In this document: positions 1-7,978 of the stretch, piece after piece
Layout: every line of letters starts with the position of its first letter
How positions within the stretch are numbered: the stretch's first letter is position 1
Origin: Paraglomus occultum
Lineage: Eukaryota; Glomeromycota; Glomeromycetes; Paraglomerales; Paraglomeraceae
Direction: 5' to 3'
Length of the DNA stretch: 12,321 nt
NCBI GenBank assembly: GCA_910592205.1
Contig: CAJVPJ010001103.1
Location: 1-12,321 of the forward strand
Program-made: the position numbers and the translations under genes
The notes under the pieces: model-generated
Told to the model about the DNA's origin: nothing
The model's input: the letters and a program-made list of their open reading frames with translations, nothing else
The model's database searches: none

Positions 1-87
1 AAAATGAGACATTAAAAATGAACCATGTTACATGTGTCTACCACTTTTGGTCAGTTAAAGACCATAGTTTAAAAATTCTGTCATGAG

Positions 88-382
88 TGGTGCAATATTT
101 ATGGAAGTCACTGTATGTAGCTTTCAAATTTGTATAATGTTGTGATTATTATTTACAAATATAATAACTTGTTAATATAAACCAGTTAACAAAAACCCGT
201 TTACTATCTCGGAACATGAAACGGTTCGACGGCTGTACCGTGTTTATGGCGCCAGGTGGAGTAGAATTTCTTCAGGCCTTCTCGATCGCACTCCAATGAT
301 GGTAAAAGCCAGTTGGGAAAAGGCGCAAGCAGAGCAAAAACGTATTCGATCTCAAATGTGCATAGCACGTCTGCTAAATTAA
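88..382 (+). pseudogene. Myb-like DNA-binding gene, copy A (last two exons, decayed)
   Basis: This is a second copy of the Myb-like gene at 7350-7978. The exon-like parts are 88-112 and 186-382, with an intron at 113-185 (GTATGT..CAG). Both exons align to copy B without any gap, and the intron sits at the same codon in the same phase. In the last exon about 43 of 64 residues match copy B. The third-repeat pattern is kept: an aromatic F, then W, then W, each 18 residues apart, around the motifs RLYRVYGARW and LDRTPMMVK. Signs of decay: the short exon keeps only W, N and little else, the expected phase base after the upstream AG (86-87) is missing, and a TAA at 380 replaces a Trp codon so the protein ends three residues early. 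Earlier exons would lie left of the window. It could instead be a live, diverged paralogue if its real splice site differs. Confidence 0.65.
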
Positions 383-845
383 CGCAGTTGTTACTATTAT
401 TATAATATAAATACAGTTAATATGAATAACGATAACAGCAATGAGTACGGAAACCGACACATAGCAGGGGTTTAACAAAAAAGAAAAAAAAAAGGCTTTT
501 CTTTTCCCCACTAACTTTAAATCATTAAAAAAATAATTTGTAAATATAACCCTTTCAAAGAGAAATAACAATGGAATAATAACTTAGAAAATCGGAAAGG
601 GTGCAACGACTAGCAATATAATCATCAATCGTAGAATATTGTATTCATGTAGTACACTCACTGCGAGGATATGTATTTACGGGAGTTTCCGTATAAACGG
701 GTTTTACAGGATTAAACTTTATATTAGAGTTTCCACGCACAATGACAGTTGTATTACATTACACAGAAACACACCTATTTATAAATATAGCGTTTTACGT
801 GATAGTCCAATCAGTGCGCGCAATCAAATGAAAAGATTGTGATAT
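383..845. other. AT-rich spacer, no gene seen
   Basis: No convincing coding signal on either strand. A purine run near 476-493 (AAAAAAGAAAAAAAAAAGG) produces an open frame of Phe/Leu-rich residues on the minus strand that I take as a composition artefact. The similarity between copies A and B of the Myb gene stops just after the stop codon, so this is not shared flanking sequence. Confidence 0.5.
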
Positions 846-1302
846 ATGGGAAGGCTATTAACATTGTTGATATCTAGCAAGCTAATAACGGCCAGAAGTT
901 ACATAGGAACGTCTATTATCAAACTCGGATTATTCCCGCAAACACACACTACCACACCCAAGAGACGTCTCGGACGACCGAAAGCGCTTACTGGTCGGGA
1001 TAGGCGGGTTCTACAACGCGCACAGTCCGAGAAGATAAGTTTGCCTTGCTCTCCTTTCTGGTAATTACATTATACTTTGGGGAATGAGGATTCGGTCTTT
1101 CAGCGAGATATAGTCCCATGTCATGCTCAACGCATGGTAGATTGGGGTTGCGTAAAATTCCGACATTAATCCGATTGAAATCTTTCTTTTAAACTGTCAG
1201 TCGGCATTCCAAACTGGCAACAAAGCGATAGAAGCATCTGCACAGCAAAAATCAATATGGGTAAACAAAACCTCTGCCTCAAACAAAGCAGTTCTTACGT
1301 GA
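846..1302 (+). pseudogene. Tc1/mariner transposase remnant, middle deleted
   Basis: The first frame (846-1064) carries the end of the N-terminal DNA-binding region: LGRPKALTGRDRRVL at residues 42-56, the AT-hook-like GRP motif of Tc1 transposases. After one in-frame TAA (1062-1064) the same frame gives VFQRDIVPCHAQRMVDW (1095-1145), the hallmark block around the second catalytic Asp (codon 1107-1109). A frame change near 1159 then gives SDINPIEIF, the block with the third catalytic acid (Glu, 1177-1179), and the frame stays open to the TGA at 1300. The family normally has well over 100 residues between the GRP motif and the second Asp. Here there are about 35, so the first catalytic Asp and most of the core are deleted, as are the residues that usually separate the last two blocks. 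It cannot be active. I could not identify its terminal inverted repeats. Confidence 0.85.
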
Positions 1303-1341
1303 GGAACCGAGGCCAAAAAAAAGACCATTATTTATTGATAG

Positions 1342-1641
1342 GATAGATTACCAACAGTCACTTTTGACCTAAAGCTAGAAGCTGAGCTTACTACAACCAG
1401 CTCTCGTAAGCCTGGAACTGTTTTCAGAGTACAAAGTACGGTGATAACCAGTGACGACCAACGATTTCTTTGCATCCTGCAGGAAGACTTGCTCCAGAAG
1501 CTGGAAAGAAGCGAAGCGCTTTACCACGTGACAAATAAGTATATCGGCTGACTTATTAAGCAGTGGACAATTTATATACCATCCAGCGGGAAAAATTACC
1601 CATATTGTGCGCAGCTTTTATATTTGAGATGTAATACATAA
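1342..1641 (+). pseudogene. Probable MULE-type transposase fragment
   Basis: One frame runs for about 99 codons with a single stop (TGA 1549-1551) and no ATG at its front. The part before the stop contains SDDQRFLCILQEDLLQKL and EALYHV, resembling the start of the MULE catalytic domain, where a DxT[FY]K motif follows at about this place. Here the Asp position reads HVTNKY, so the first catalytic residue looks lost. After the stop comes QWTIYIPSSGKNYPYCAQLL, like the strand pair that follows in fungal MULE transposases (a QL-T-I segment, then a P-x-x-x-LL segment). The resemblance is from recalled family patterns only. No second Asp or Glu block was found downstream. It could also be the remnant of another coding element. 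Confidence 0.35.
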
Positions 1642-2502
1642 GCCGAAAAACAGTAACAAACTATTAGCGTCCTGAAAACTAAAAGCACAGTTCTCTAAAT
1701 TAACCAAGTTGCTTTTCTGACTGCAGTTCAGCACCTTCGAATCTCAAGATAACAAGATGTCATCCAAAGTTTTTCTTACATCTCAAGCGTTACGATCAAT
1801 CTGTAGATTGATCGTGAAGGTCACTATTCTAAACCATTCTAATCCATTACTCACGGCTTGCCCATACTGGATAATACAAAAAATACATAAAAAATGCTGA
1901 CTGAATCGATATGGTGCCTGCCGTGTTGCCATCTTCCCTCTATTAAATTAGCGTCAAGACAGAGTGTCTCATGCTATGAACAATTGATAACAAACATTCA
2001 ATTATGCTTGCATACGCTGAAATTTCACTTTAAATCACATACATGCATCTAAAACGGCGCGATTCAAGGAACGTTGGCTTAGAGTGTTACGAAATTTAAC
2101 ATAAACATTGCTATTACCAAAGGTCATTGTATTAGCTTTTCATATTCGGATAAATAATAAAGCACATTCTGTTGCTTGATAATCTCCTTCAACACGTGAC
2201 ACAAAATCTGGAATATATCAGGTGCACATCCCAAAATGCTAGAAGTATAATACATTGAATGCAAACAGTTGATAGTTAAATCTGTATCACGGATGCAAGC
2301 GCTTGTCATTGGAAAACTTTGACAGATTTGCCGACGTATATTGAAAAGATCGGCGGGGTGGGTTTAGTCCATTATGCAGTGCATTAGAAGGTATGTGTGC
2401 ATGGAAATCTAGATTCCTGACATACCCCTCGAACCTTCTACTCTCGATTCTAAGAGCATCGCATCGGAATAACGTGTGGAAAATCGTGCTTTATTCAGTT
2501 AG
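1642..2502. other. No recognisable gene; unassigned repeat-rich sequence
   Basis: Frames in this stretch are broken by stops, and the two short ATG frames (2124-2309 minus and the start of 2393-2581 plus) match nothing I know. The only clear structure is the palindrome at 1792-1815. A short frame around 1720-1810 could continue the MULE-like remnant, but I cannot support it. Confidence 0.4.
1792..1815. repeat. Perfect 24-bp palindrome
   Basis: Two 11-nt arms (ACGATCAATCT and its exact reverse complement AGATTGATCGT) surround a 2-nt centre, GT. It lies outside any coding frame I can support. It could be a protein-binding site, a cruciform-prone sequence or a trace of a mobile-element end. Confidence 0.8.
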
Positions 2503-2763
2503 ATTAATGGGAACAACCATCTTAGCAATTTCAAGGACGTTTATGCGCTCTGCAATGAAACTAGCTCCTCCGGCTTACTGACAGAACAGCCATTACTGAT
2601 TTCGGATCATCAAGATATGATACGCGTAAACTGGTTGCAACAATACCACAGAAGCATTTATGGAATGTCGTACGTCATCGATCGTGGATTTGTCAAAGTT
2701 TACAAAATGAAAACGACTAATAATTGTTTCTTTTTACTCTCCCGGCAGCGTGTAATGACATGA
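2503..2763 (+). other. Open frame of 86 codons without a start, unrecognised
   Basis: A stop-free frame between TAG (2500-2502) and TGA (2761-2763) has balanced, protein-like composition, for example FKDVYALCNETSSSGLL and RVNWLQQYHRSIYGMSYV. There is no ATG near its front, so it would have to be an exon or a remnant. It lies about 170 bp upstream of a retropepsin-like frame on the same strand, so it could be the end of a gag-type or pre-protease region of the same decayed LTR element. I see no zinc knuckle and no gag signature. A different frame over 2580-2715 also looks coding-like, which weakens the case. Confidence 0.25.
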
Positions 2764-2929
2764 CTCCAGCATTCTTTAATTACGCTGCATATAATACAAA
2801 GACGGGCACAGACAGTCTAATGGTAGTCCCCGCTTCAAAATGATCGCGCTGGAAGGGAAAGCGTATAGGCTGTGTACGAAAGATTCGTTTCAGTGTACTA
2901 GAAACCGCTGCAATACAATTTACACTTGA

Positions 2930-3103
2930 GATGAGGGCTACGAAATCTTGCATTTACTGATAGGATTGATTTCAATAGAAGCAATTTGTCCTGCTTTCGG
3001 CGTAAACAACATCCTTGGGTTTGATTTTCTAACAACTTCTCACTGCTCAGTTGATGATTCGTGCATTGAGGTAATGCTCGGGGATGGAAGAGAGACGGAG
3101 TAA
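2930..3103 (+). pseudogene. Retropepsin-like fragment of an LTR retrotransposon
   Basis: A 57-codon frame without a useful ATG contains FGVNNILGFDFLTTSHCSVD, followed by a short strand-like tail with EVMLGDGR. The block NILGFDFL plus a Cys-x-Val-Asp strand is what the C-terminal half of an aspartic protease in Gypsy-type polyproteins looks like (ILG-D-L followed by the last beta strands). The catalytic DTG/DSG motif should lie about 50-60 residues upstream. I could not find it in this or neighbouring frames, so the active-site half is missing or too decayed. No LTR pair was recognised. Confidence 0.5.
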
Positions 3104-4241
3104 AAGGTAAACCATAAGAAACTCGGAGATATTGCTATTCGTCTTGGGGAATGGTTTCTAATAAAACGATATATTTTTCTTATAGTCACATCAAGTGTTG
3201 GATGATAACCACGCTACTTGGCGTACAGTTGGAATTTCCAGTTGATCTTATGCTAGGGAAATAGCAATCTGGTACGAAGAGCGGTTTCCATGCGACCGGA
3301 TCTTGTTAACAAAAAAGGGGAGGGTTCAATCAACGAATACATTCAGCTACAGAAACCAGCGATATCAACGTATATCAAGAAAGGCTTGATTTCTCGTGTT
3401 CGGACAACGGTCTAATTGCTGACGCGCCCCATATCCCGGTTTATCTAGGAAGTGTGATTCGGATATGGTATAAAGAGATCTTGATAATGGCTGCAATTAT
3501 TAGCGTTCAAATATGTTTTAGACAATAATAGTGTTCAAATGTGTTACCAATCATATTGATGACACGGTATCGAACTTGTTTGTTATACCATCCAATGCTA
3601 CAGAAAGGCCGAAGTGAAAGAAGAAAGTTTGCAGTAGAGAGAAGACCGTTTGATGTTACTCAATGGTAACAATCATTTCAACCAAGAGCCGTTTTAGATT
3701 TTTCCTGGCTCAACATCTAACCATTCACTTTTTCATGTTGCAGTTTGCATCGCTTCAAGACACGCGGTCAGAAATCAAGCCCGCTGGGTGTTATGATTAT
3801 TTTCCAACTTTCACGCTTTTGCCTAGAGCTCGGTCTATACACTATCCCAATTGTTGAAGTTTTTTAGAAGACTCAATATTCACTCTTGAATCATGTGGAA
3901 ATGATACGGCAAAAATAAAAGTCAGCAGATACTTCACCAATGCTGATACCATATGGAAGTTTTAAGATTATAACGCTGTAAGAAGTTGGCTATAATCATT
4001 TGGAGTTAGTCAATTGTACATACCGTCGTGCCTAAAGAACTGACATGACATAGGGTTTTTTTTTTCCTAATTACTAATGTAAAATTGTTATTTTCCGGTT
4101 GTCGAGACTACCAAATCATTCATGTGCGAATTGGCCCAGCATGGTTATATGAACTTTCGGGAGTAATCAATATGCTATTTCATAACGCTGGCTTTGTTTG
4201 CCATTGACAGATAATTGGTAACACACTTTTACGAATTGAAT
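3104..4241. other. No firm gene; scattered coding-like scraps
   Basis: A reverse transcriptase would be expected after the protease-like fragment on the plus strand, but I found no YxDD-type motif. A 52-codon frame at 3257-3415 (with GSINEYIQLQKPAISTYIKK) looks protein-like and may belong to the same decayed element. The 64-codon frame at 3663-3857 has no recognised motif. A run of T at about 4051-4066 is the only low-complexity tract. Confidence 0.35.
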
Positions 4242-4280
4242 CTCCCAACAATTGACTATCGCGAGGAACTTTTATTCACA
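4242..4280 (+). repeat. Dispersed repeat, copy 1 (possible left terminal inverted repeat)
   Basis: The first 32 nt (CTCCCAACAATTGACTATCG and on) recur at 4549-4580 with one difference. The last 24 nt, 4257-4280 (starting TATCGCGAGGAACTT), recur exactly in reverse complement at 8472-8495. The outer part also resembles the outer part of that copy (CTCC.AA.AATT). It is oriented inward relative to the copy near 8.5 kb. Confidence 0.75.
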
Positions 4281-4374
4281 ACGAGGTGCTCGCTAAAGCC
4301 CAGTTTAAGCTGTTTTTATCTTTTACATAGTAAATTAAGAGAATAAAAGTCCAGAAAAGGCGGATTGTTTGTTC

Positions 4375-4536
4375 TTATGTAGGGGGGATGTATCTATCTA
4401 TTGCGGTTTTGATGAGTGAGTATATTTTTTGTATGGAGATCCAAGGGGTGCTTGGATCTGTGTGTAGATCTAGAGAGCGTAGTGTTATTAGGCGGTTAAG
4501 AAATGTTTGGGTGATGTCTGAGTGAGAGGGGTAGGG
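4375..4536 (-). pseudogene. LINE-like (non-LTR retrotransposon) ORF2 fragment, tentative
   Basis: On the minus strand a 53-codon stop-free frame has convincing protein composition, with STPWISIQKIYSLIKTAIDR followed by YIPPT. Non-LTR retrotransposon ORF2 proteins often have, between the endonuclease and reverse transcriptase domains, a Trp-containing helix ending in an IP motif, and this resembles that linker. No endonuclease or polymerase motif was confirmed on either side, so the call is weak. The plus strand here is markedly G/T-rich. The frame lies entirely between the two 32-nt direct repeats. Confidence 0.3.
4437..4459. repeat. Inverted repeat, 9-bp arms, 5-nt loop
   Basis: AGATCCAAG and its exact reverse complement CTTGGATCT flank the loop GGGTG. 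It falls inside the minus-strand LINE-like frame, so it may simply be coding coincidence. Confidence 0.6.
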
Positions 4537-4548
4537 TTATGTCCGAAG

Positions 4549-4580
4549 CTCCCAACAAGTGACTATCGCGAGGAACTTTT
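4549..4580 (+). repeat. Dispersed repeat, copy 2 (direct repeat of 4242-4273)
   Basis: Matches 4242-4273 at 31 of 32 positions (T to G at the eleventh), in the same orientation and 307 bp downstream. The similarity stops abruptly at both ends. The flanks differ, so this is not a tandem array. Confidence 0.8.
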
Positions 4581-6211
4581 CTCCAACTTTGTCACTTCAT
4601 AAAGTACTACACTTTCGTATAATAAACTGTGTCAATAGTGATATCAATAGATTTTCTGTATGAAAATGTCCCAGGCCACTAGTCCAGAAGTCATTTTTGG
4701 TTTGCAATACTTGGTACTTTTGGGTGTAATTTCCATAAAACAATCATGGTAGACTAAGAGATAGGTGAGCTTGTGGATCATGTTGAGGAGATCCAAATCA
4801 GCGATGAATATAATCAGGAGAAGAACAGGAGAGTGAAGACTCTGAAAAAAGTAAAACATTGGAGAAACAAATGGAAATATAAGAGGCAAGTAAATACGTC
4901 CATAAATATCACAAACTCGAGGGGTCGGAGTAGTTATCTTTAAATATTCGGTTTGTTGAGATTTTTAGGCCCATAGGATTCGGAATAAAGTGAAACAAAA
5001 GTACTGTCTAGTAATAGGGGAAGTCTGCCATAGTCTCAATAAAGTAAATTCTATAAAAAACTAAAAATTTTACATAAACTTTTTTACAAAAACAATTTTT
5101 AAAGATGTGTTATTCTTCGTATGTGCTACTTTTTGCTAAGATATGTAGCTTGTTTGAAAGTTTAGAACAAGATAAATAATACTTATTAATGGTCAAAGTG
5201 CAGAAAGCTAATAACAATATTCGTAAAAATGCACAACAAATTAAAGGGCAAATCTGTCAAAATTTGGCCTACAGACTAAGGGATAGGATTACTAATTGTA
5301 AGGCCACCCATTCGATACTTTTTTCGCACGCATTTTAAAATAAAAATGCCCGGCAGGGCAATGTTTGTTTGTTCAATTTTCTTTCCCGCCGATCAGTCGC
5401 GATATTTGGTATGATGATCAACGTGAGAACACGTTCACGTGAAGGTTTCTCCGGTTCATGATTTGGAAATGTTAATATTAATGTAGTTTTTTGTGTGTTA
5501 TGCCATATCAATTCCGTCCTAGGGCAGTGTGGAGTATGATTATCGAGCCCGTTTAAATAATAAATATGATCTTCAGGGTCTGTGATTTTAAAACCAACTA
5601 TTTATATTTTAGTATCTTAAAGCGAAATATTTAAAGAATACTGTATATCGAAGAGACGTAGTTGCTGCCAAGTTAAACAGTGTTGTTCTTTGTTAAATTT
5701 TGGAATGAACCAAAATTGCAATGGACCGCTATAGTAATAAAGCTACACACGTAAATAGGAATTAATTTAATTTCCTGAATATTTAGATTTTTTTTTTTTG
5801 AGAAGCACTGGGAATATCTATTAAAATGGAACTTTATAATTAGAAAATGACGTGTAAACAATGCCAAGTGACCGTATGAGCACTATTGTATTAAAAGGCG
5901 ATAAGTGTTAGGCTCGTCCGAGGTCGGCTTGGTTGACACAATGAATTTTTGCTATATAAACTATTGACCGCAGACAATGAAATTTTTACCATATGAAGTA
6001 AAGCGTATAGGGGTTCGGCTTAGACGCTAATCTTGTTGCATTAATTTTAACACACAATATACATGCGAGGGCAGCAGTAAAAACCGAACGTAATAGTAAA
6101 TATACAGAATTGTTTGAACACAAATATGCCCCAGCAAAATTTACAATCTCGTCGAATAGTAATAGCATAACAATAAAAAACAATATAACAAAACAACTGA
6201 TTATGGCAAAA
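4581..6211. other. No firm gene; AT-rich with one coding-like stretch
   Basis: A start-less plus-strand frame at 4758-4943 is rich in charged residues (EIQISDEYNQEKNRR, then basic residues with W), as in a helical segment. The minus strand over the same interval also has a longer frame (4644-4889, very hydrophobic), and I cannot choose between them. Around 5330-5359 two small hairpins abut (GCATTTT/AAAATGC and GCCC/GGGC). A T12 run lies near 5789-5800. The short minus-strand frames at 5673-6295 look like AT-composition artefacts. Confidence 0.4.
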
Positions 6212-6410
6212 GCATGTGAAAAAGACCGAAGCTATCATTGTTCGCCATAACGAGAGCCGTTTGTTTGGCCGAGTATTTTCTTTATTATTTAACACTTTAC
6301 ATCATACGCATGTGAAAAAAGCCACATGACTTGAGAGTTTCCTGTTCGCCAAAAAAAGATATAGTAACACGTTTTGTTTGGCTGAAAATTTCCTTTCATT
6401 TTTTACCTTT
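6212..6410. repeat. Diverged tandem duplication of about 100 bp
   Basis: Two successive units begin with GCATGTGAAAAA (6212 and 6308). Both then contain TGTTCGCC (6239 and 6343), TTTGTTTGGC (about 6260 and 6373) and a T-rich end with ATTTTC or ATTTCC. The spacing drifts from 96 to 113, so indels have accumulated. No coding role is evident. Confidence 0.6.
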
Positions 6411-6484
6411 TTTCTATTTCCTAAAATTTGAAATAATAAGACTTCGGGAAAACCAATGCCGATTATTGTATTTCAATTGTATTG

Positions 6485-6940
6485 TTAATGCTTCATAGTC
6501 GCTCCGGATTTCTTTCCTTTACATTCACACACGCACTTCTTTGCTGCAACCACACTTGGCAAACTCTGACCATATAAGTATTGACGGAGTTGAGAATGGT
6601 TTTGGATCCCGTTGGAATCATTTCCAAGCCGTAAACACGTCGGATCAGTATACTTTGCCAAGCTATTTAAAAAATGGTGTTTGAAAATCAGTATCTCGAG
6701 AATGAGCAAAAAGCAAATCAATTCGGTGTTTTGTACGATAAAGAACATAGTCAAATACCTGAATGTTTCCGATGCTCTGAATGATTGGAATAAACTCTGA
6801 ATAATTAAACGAATTAATGGTTATTAGCCTATCAATCACGTAGAAAAAACTGCAACAGACAGAGATCTTATTACAAAGAATCGACAACTCTCTATTGATA
6901 AATTGTCGATTGCCATGCATCTCGTATTTCAGATGGAAAT
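6485..6940 (-). CDS. Probable spliced gene with Cys/Lys-rich C-terminus, unrecognised
   Basis: On the minus strand three exons join in frame: 6940-6840, 6796-6759 and 6662-6485. Intron 6758-6663 is well formed (CAG/GTATTT, a TACTGAT branch-like site, T-run, TAG). Intron 6839-6797 is only 43 nt (GTGATT, CTAAT branch, TTCAG). An acceptor TTTCTTTTCAG precedes the first exon, so the gene may extend upstream; an ATG at 6920-6918 would otherwise give about 98 residues. Across the last junction the protein reads smoothly (RASETFSLAKYTDPTCLRLG), then NHSQLRQYLYGQSLP and a tail with KKCVCECKGKKSG before the stop. The Cys pair in a basic tail could bind metal, but no standard zinc-finger spacing is present. 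I do not recognise the family. The second and third exons are better supported than the first. Confidence 0.4.
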
Positions 6941-7188
6941 CTGAAAAGAAACAGATCCCAAACTCATCTAATAAAAAGACAAAGAAATGCCATTAAACAT
7001 GAACTGGTTATTATAAGCTTCAACTCTTGCTTAGGAAATTTGCATAATTACAATAGGCAGTTGTAAAGATGAATATAAGAAAAAAGGCGGTGAATTTTTA
7101 TGCTACACAATCTAATCCCCCCAACCGGTTTGTTCAAACAGACGATAATGAGGCGTAAACGACCATTATGCCTCCTTCAGACAAATAA

Positions 7189-7349
7189 AGCGCCCGAGCA
7201 GTACCTACCATGTTTAGAAAAGTCTCGGTCAAGTATTGTTCTTTTGATGAATATTGTTCTTTTGACGAATCTTGGCGTTTGCTGTCGCAATATTTAAGAA
7301 TGCCTCTTGCTACGTACGGCTTTTTCAAATCACGCCTGTTTTCACGATC
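7189..7349 (+). pseudogene. Out-of-frame half Myb repeat (R1-like) upstream of copy B
   Basis: A frame open from 7189 (possible ATG at 7210) contains FDESWRLLSQYLRMPLATYG and then FFKSRLFSR. This looks like the second and third helices of a Myb repeat (W, about 8 residues to YL, then a basic third helix), placed just where a first repeat should precede the KW start of the next. It is in a different frame from the spliced gene at 7350, and I see no intron that would reconcile them, so a small indel between about 7341 and 7356 is the likely break. It includes a tandem 18-nt duplication at 7234-7269. If the real protein starts at 7350, this is fossil 5' sequence. Confidence 0.4.
7234..7269 (+). 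repeat. Tandem 18-nt duplication
   Basis: TATTGTTCTTTTGATGAA is repeated at once with one change (T to C). In the R1-like frame it encodes YCSFDE twice. The length is a multiple of three, so it does not by itself cause the frame break. Confidence 0.85.
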
Positions 7350-7978
7350 ATGTCGAAATGGAGTTCTCAGGTAAGTATCTTATAATAGCGACGTCTTGCC
7401 TGCTGAATACACTAATAATATTCCTTACTCGTTATTATCTGTATTAGGAAGATGCTGCCGTTATCAATCTCTATGACGTGTACGGCGCTCAATGGACAAT
7501 AATATCCAACATATTGCAAACTAAGACGGCCCAGCAGTGTTCACAAAGGTAAACACGTTAATACACATTCATATAATATTCGTTGCAAACGTTGCTCCTA
7601 GATATTGACATGATTTTGAACAATGAAATTACTACAACGTTCATGTTGATGCAGATGGCGTAATGCATTGCGTCTTGGAAGTATGTATACCTTTCATATT
7701 TGCATATTACAGTGACTGCCGTTATGCTTATTCAAATATAATAACCTGTCGTTTCTATTTGAAATGAACTAGTCAACAAAAGGCCGTTAACTGCTTCTGA
7801 ACGTGAAACTGTTAAACGATTGTATCGTGTCCATGGTCCCAGGTGGAATAGGATTTCTTTAGGCCTTCCTGATCGCACTCCAAACATGGTAAAAACCAGT
7901 TTTCAAGAGTCTCAGGCGGAAGAGAAGCGCATTCGTGCTCAAATGTCGGTGAACCGCCTGCTAAACTGGCGTTGTTAG
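7350..7978 (+). CDS. Myb-like (two-repeat) DNA-binding protein, copy B, four exons
   Basis: Exons 7350-7370, 7448-7548, 7655-7680 and 7773-7978 join in frame to 117 residues. Introns are 77, 106 and 92 nt, with donors GTAAGT, GTAAAC and GTATGT and acceptors TTAG, GCAG and CTAG. The protein is almost only two Myb repeats. The first has Trp at 4, 23 and 42, exactly 18 residues between each, plus the ED pair and QQCSQRW typical of a recognition helix. The second has Leu55, Trp74 and Phe93 at the same spacing, with HGPRW, LPDRTPNMVK and a basic tail. Replacement of the first Trp by an aliphatic residue is common in such repeats. It should be a nuclear sequence-specific DNA-binding protein. The start at 7350 is chosen because the frame begins right at the repeat. 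An R1-like half repeat lies just upstream out of frame, so the gene may be a truncated survivor of a three-repeat ancestor. No activation domain is visible. Confidence 0.8.

Noticed and set aside
374-571. 65-codon Phe/Ile-rich minus-strand frame
   Set aside because: Composition follows the A-run at 476-493 and general AT-richness; no motif, start context or neighbour supports it.
3320-3335. Pol III B-box-like GGTTCAATCA
   Set aside because: No A-box or cloverleaf at the right distance; a single 10-nt match is expected by chance.
6047-6295. 82-codon minus-strand frame with several Cys and aromatic residues
   Set aside because: Overlaps another equally long frame and the tandem duplication; residues follow AT-rich composition and no motif is recognisable.
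7100-7328. Two overlapping 64-65 codon frames on opposite strands
   Set aside because: Both cover the R1-like frame upstream of Myb copy B and mirror its tandem 18-nt repeat; neither has its own support.
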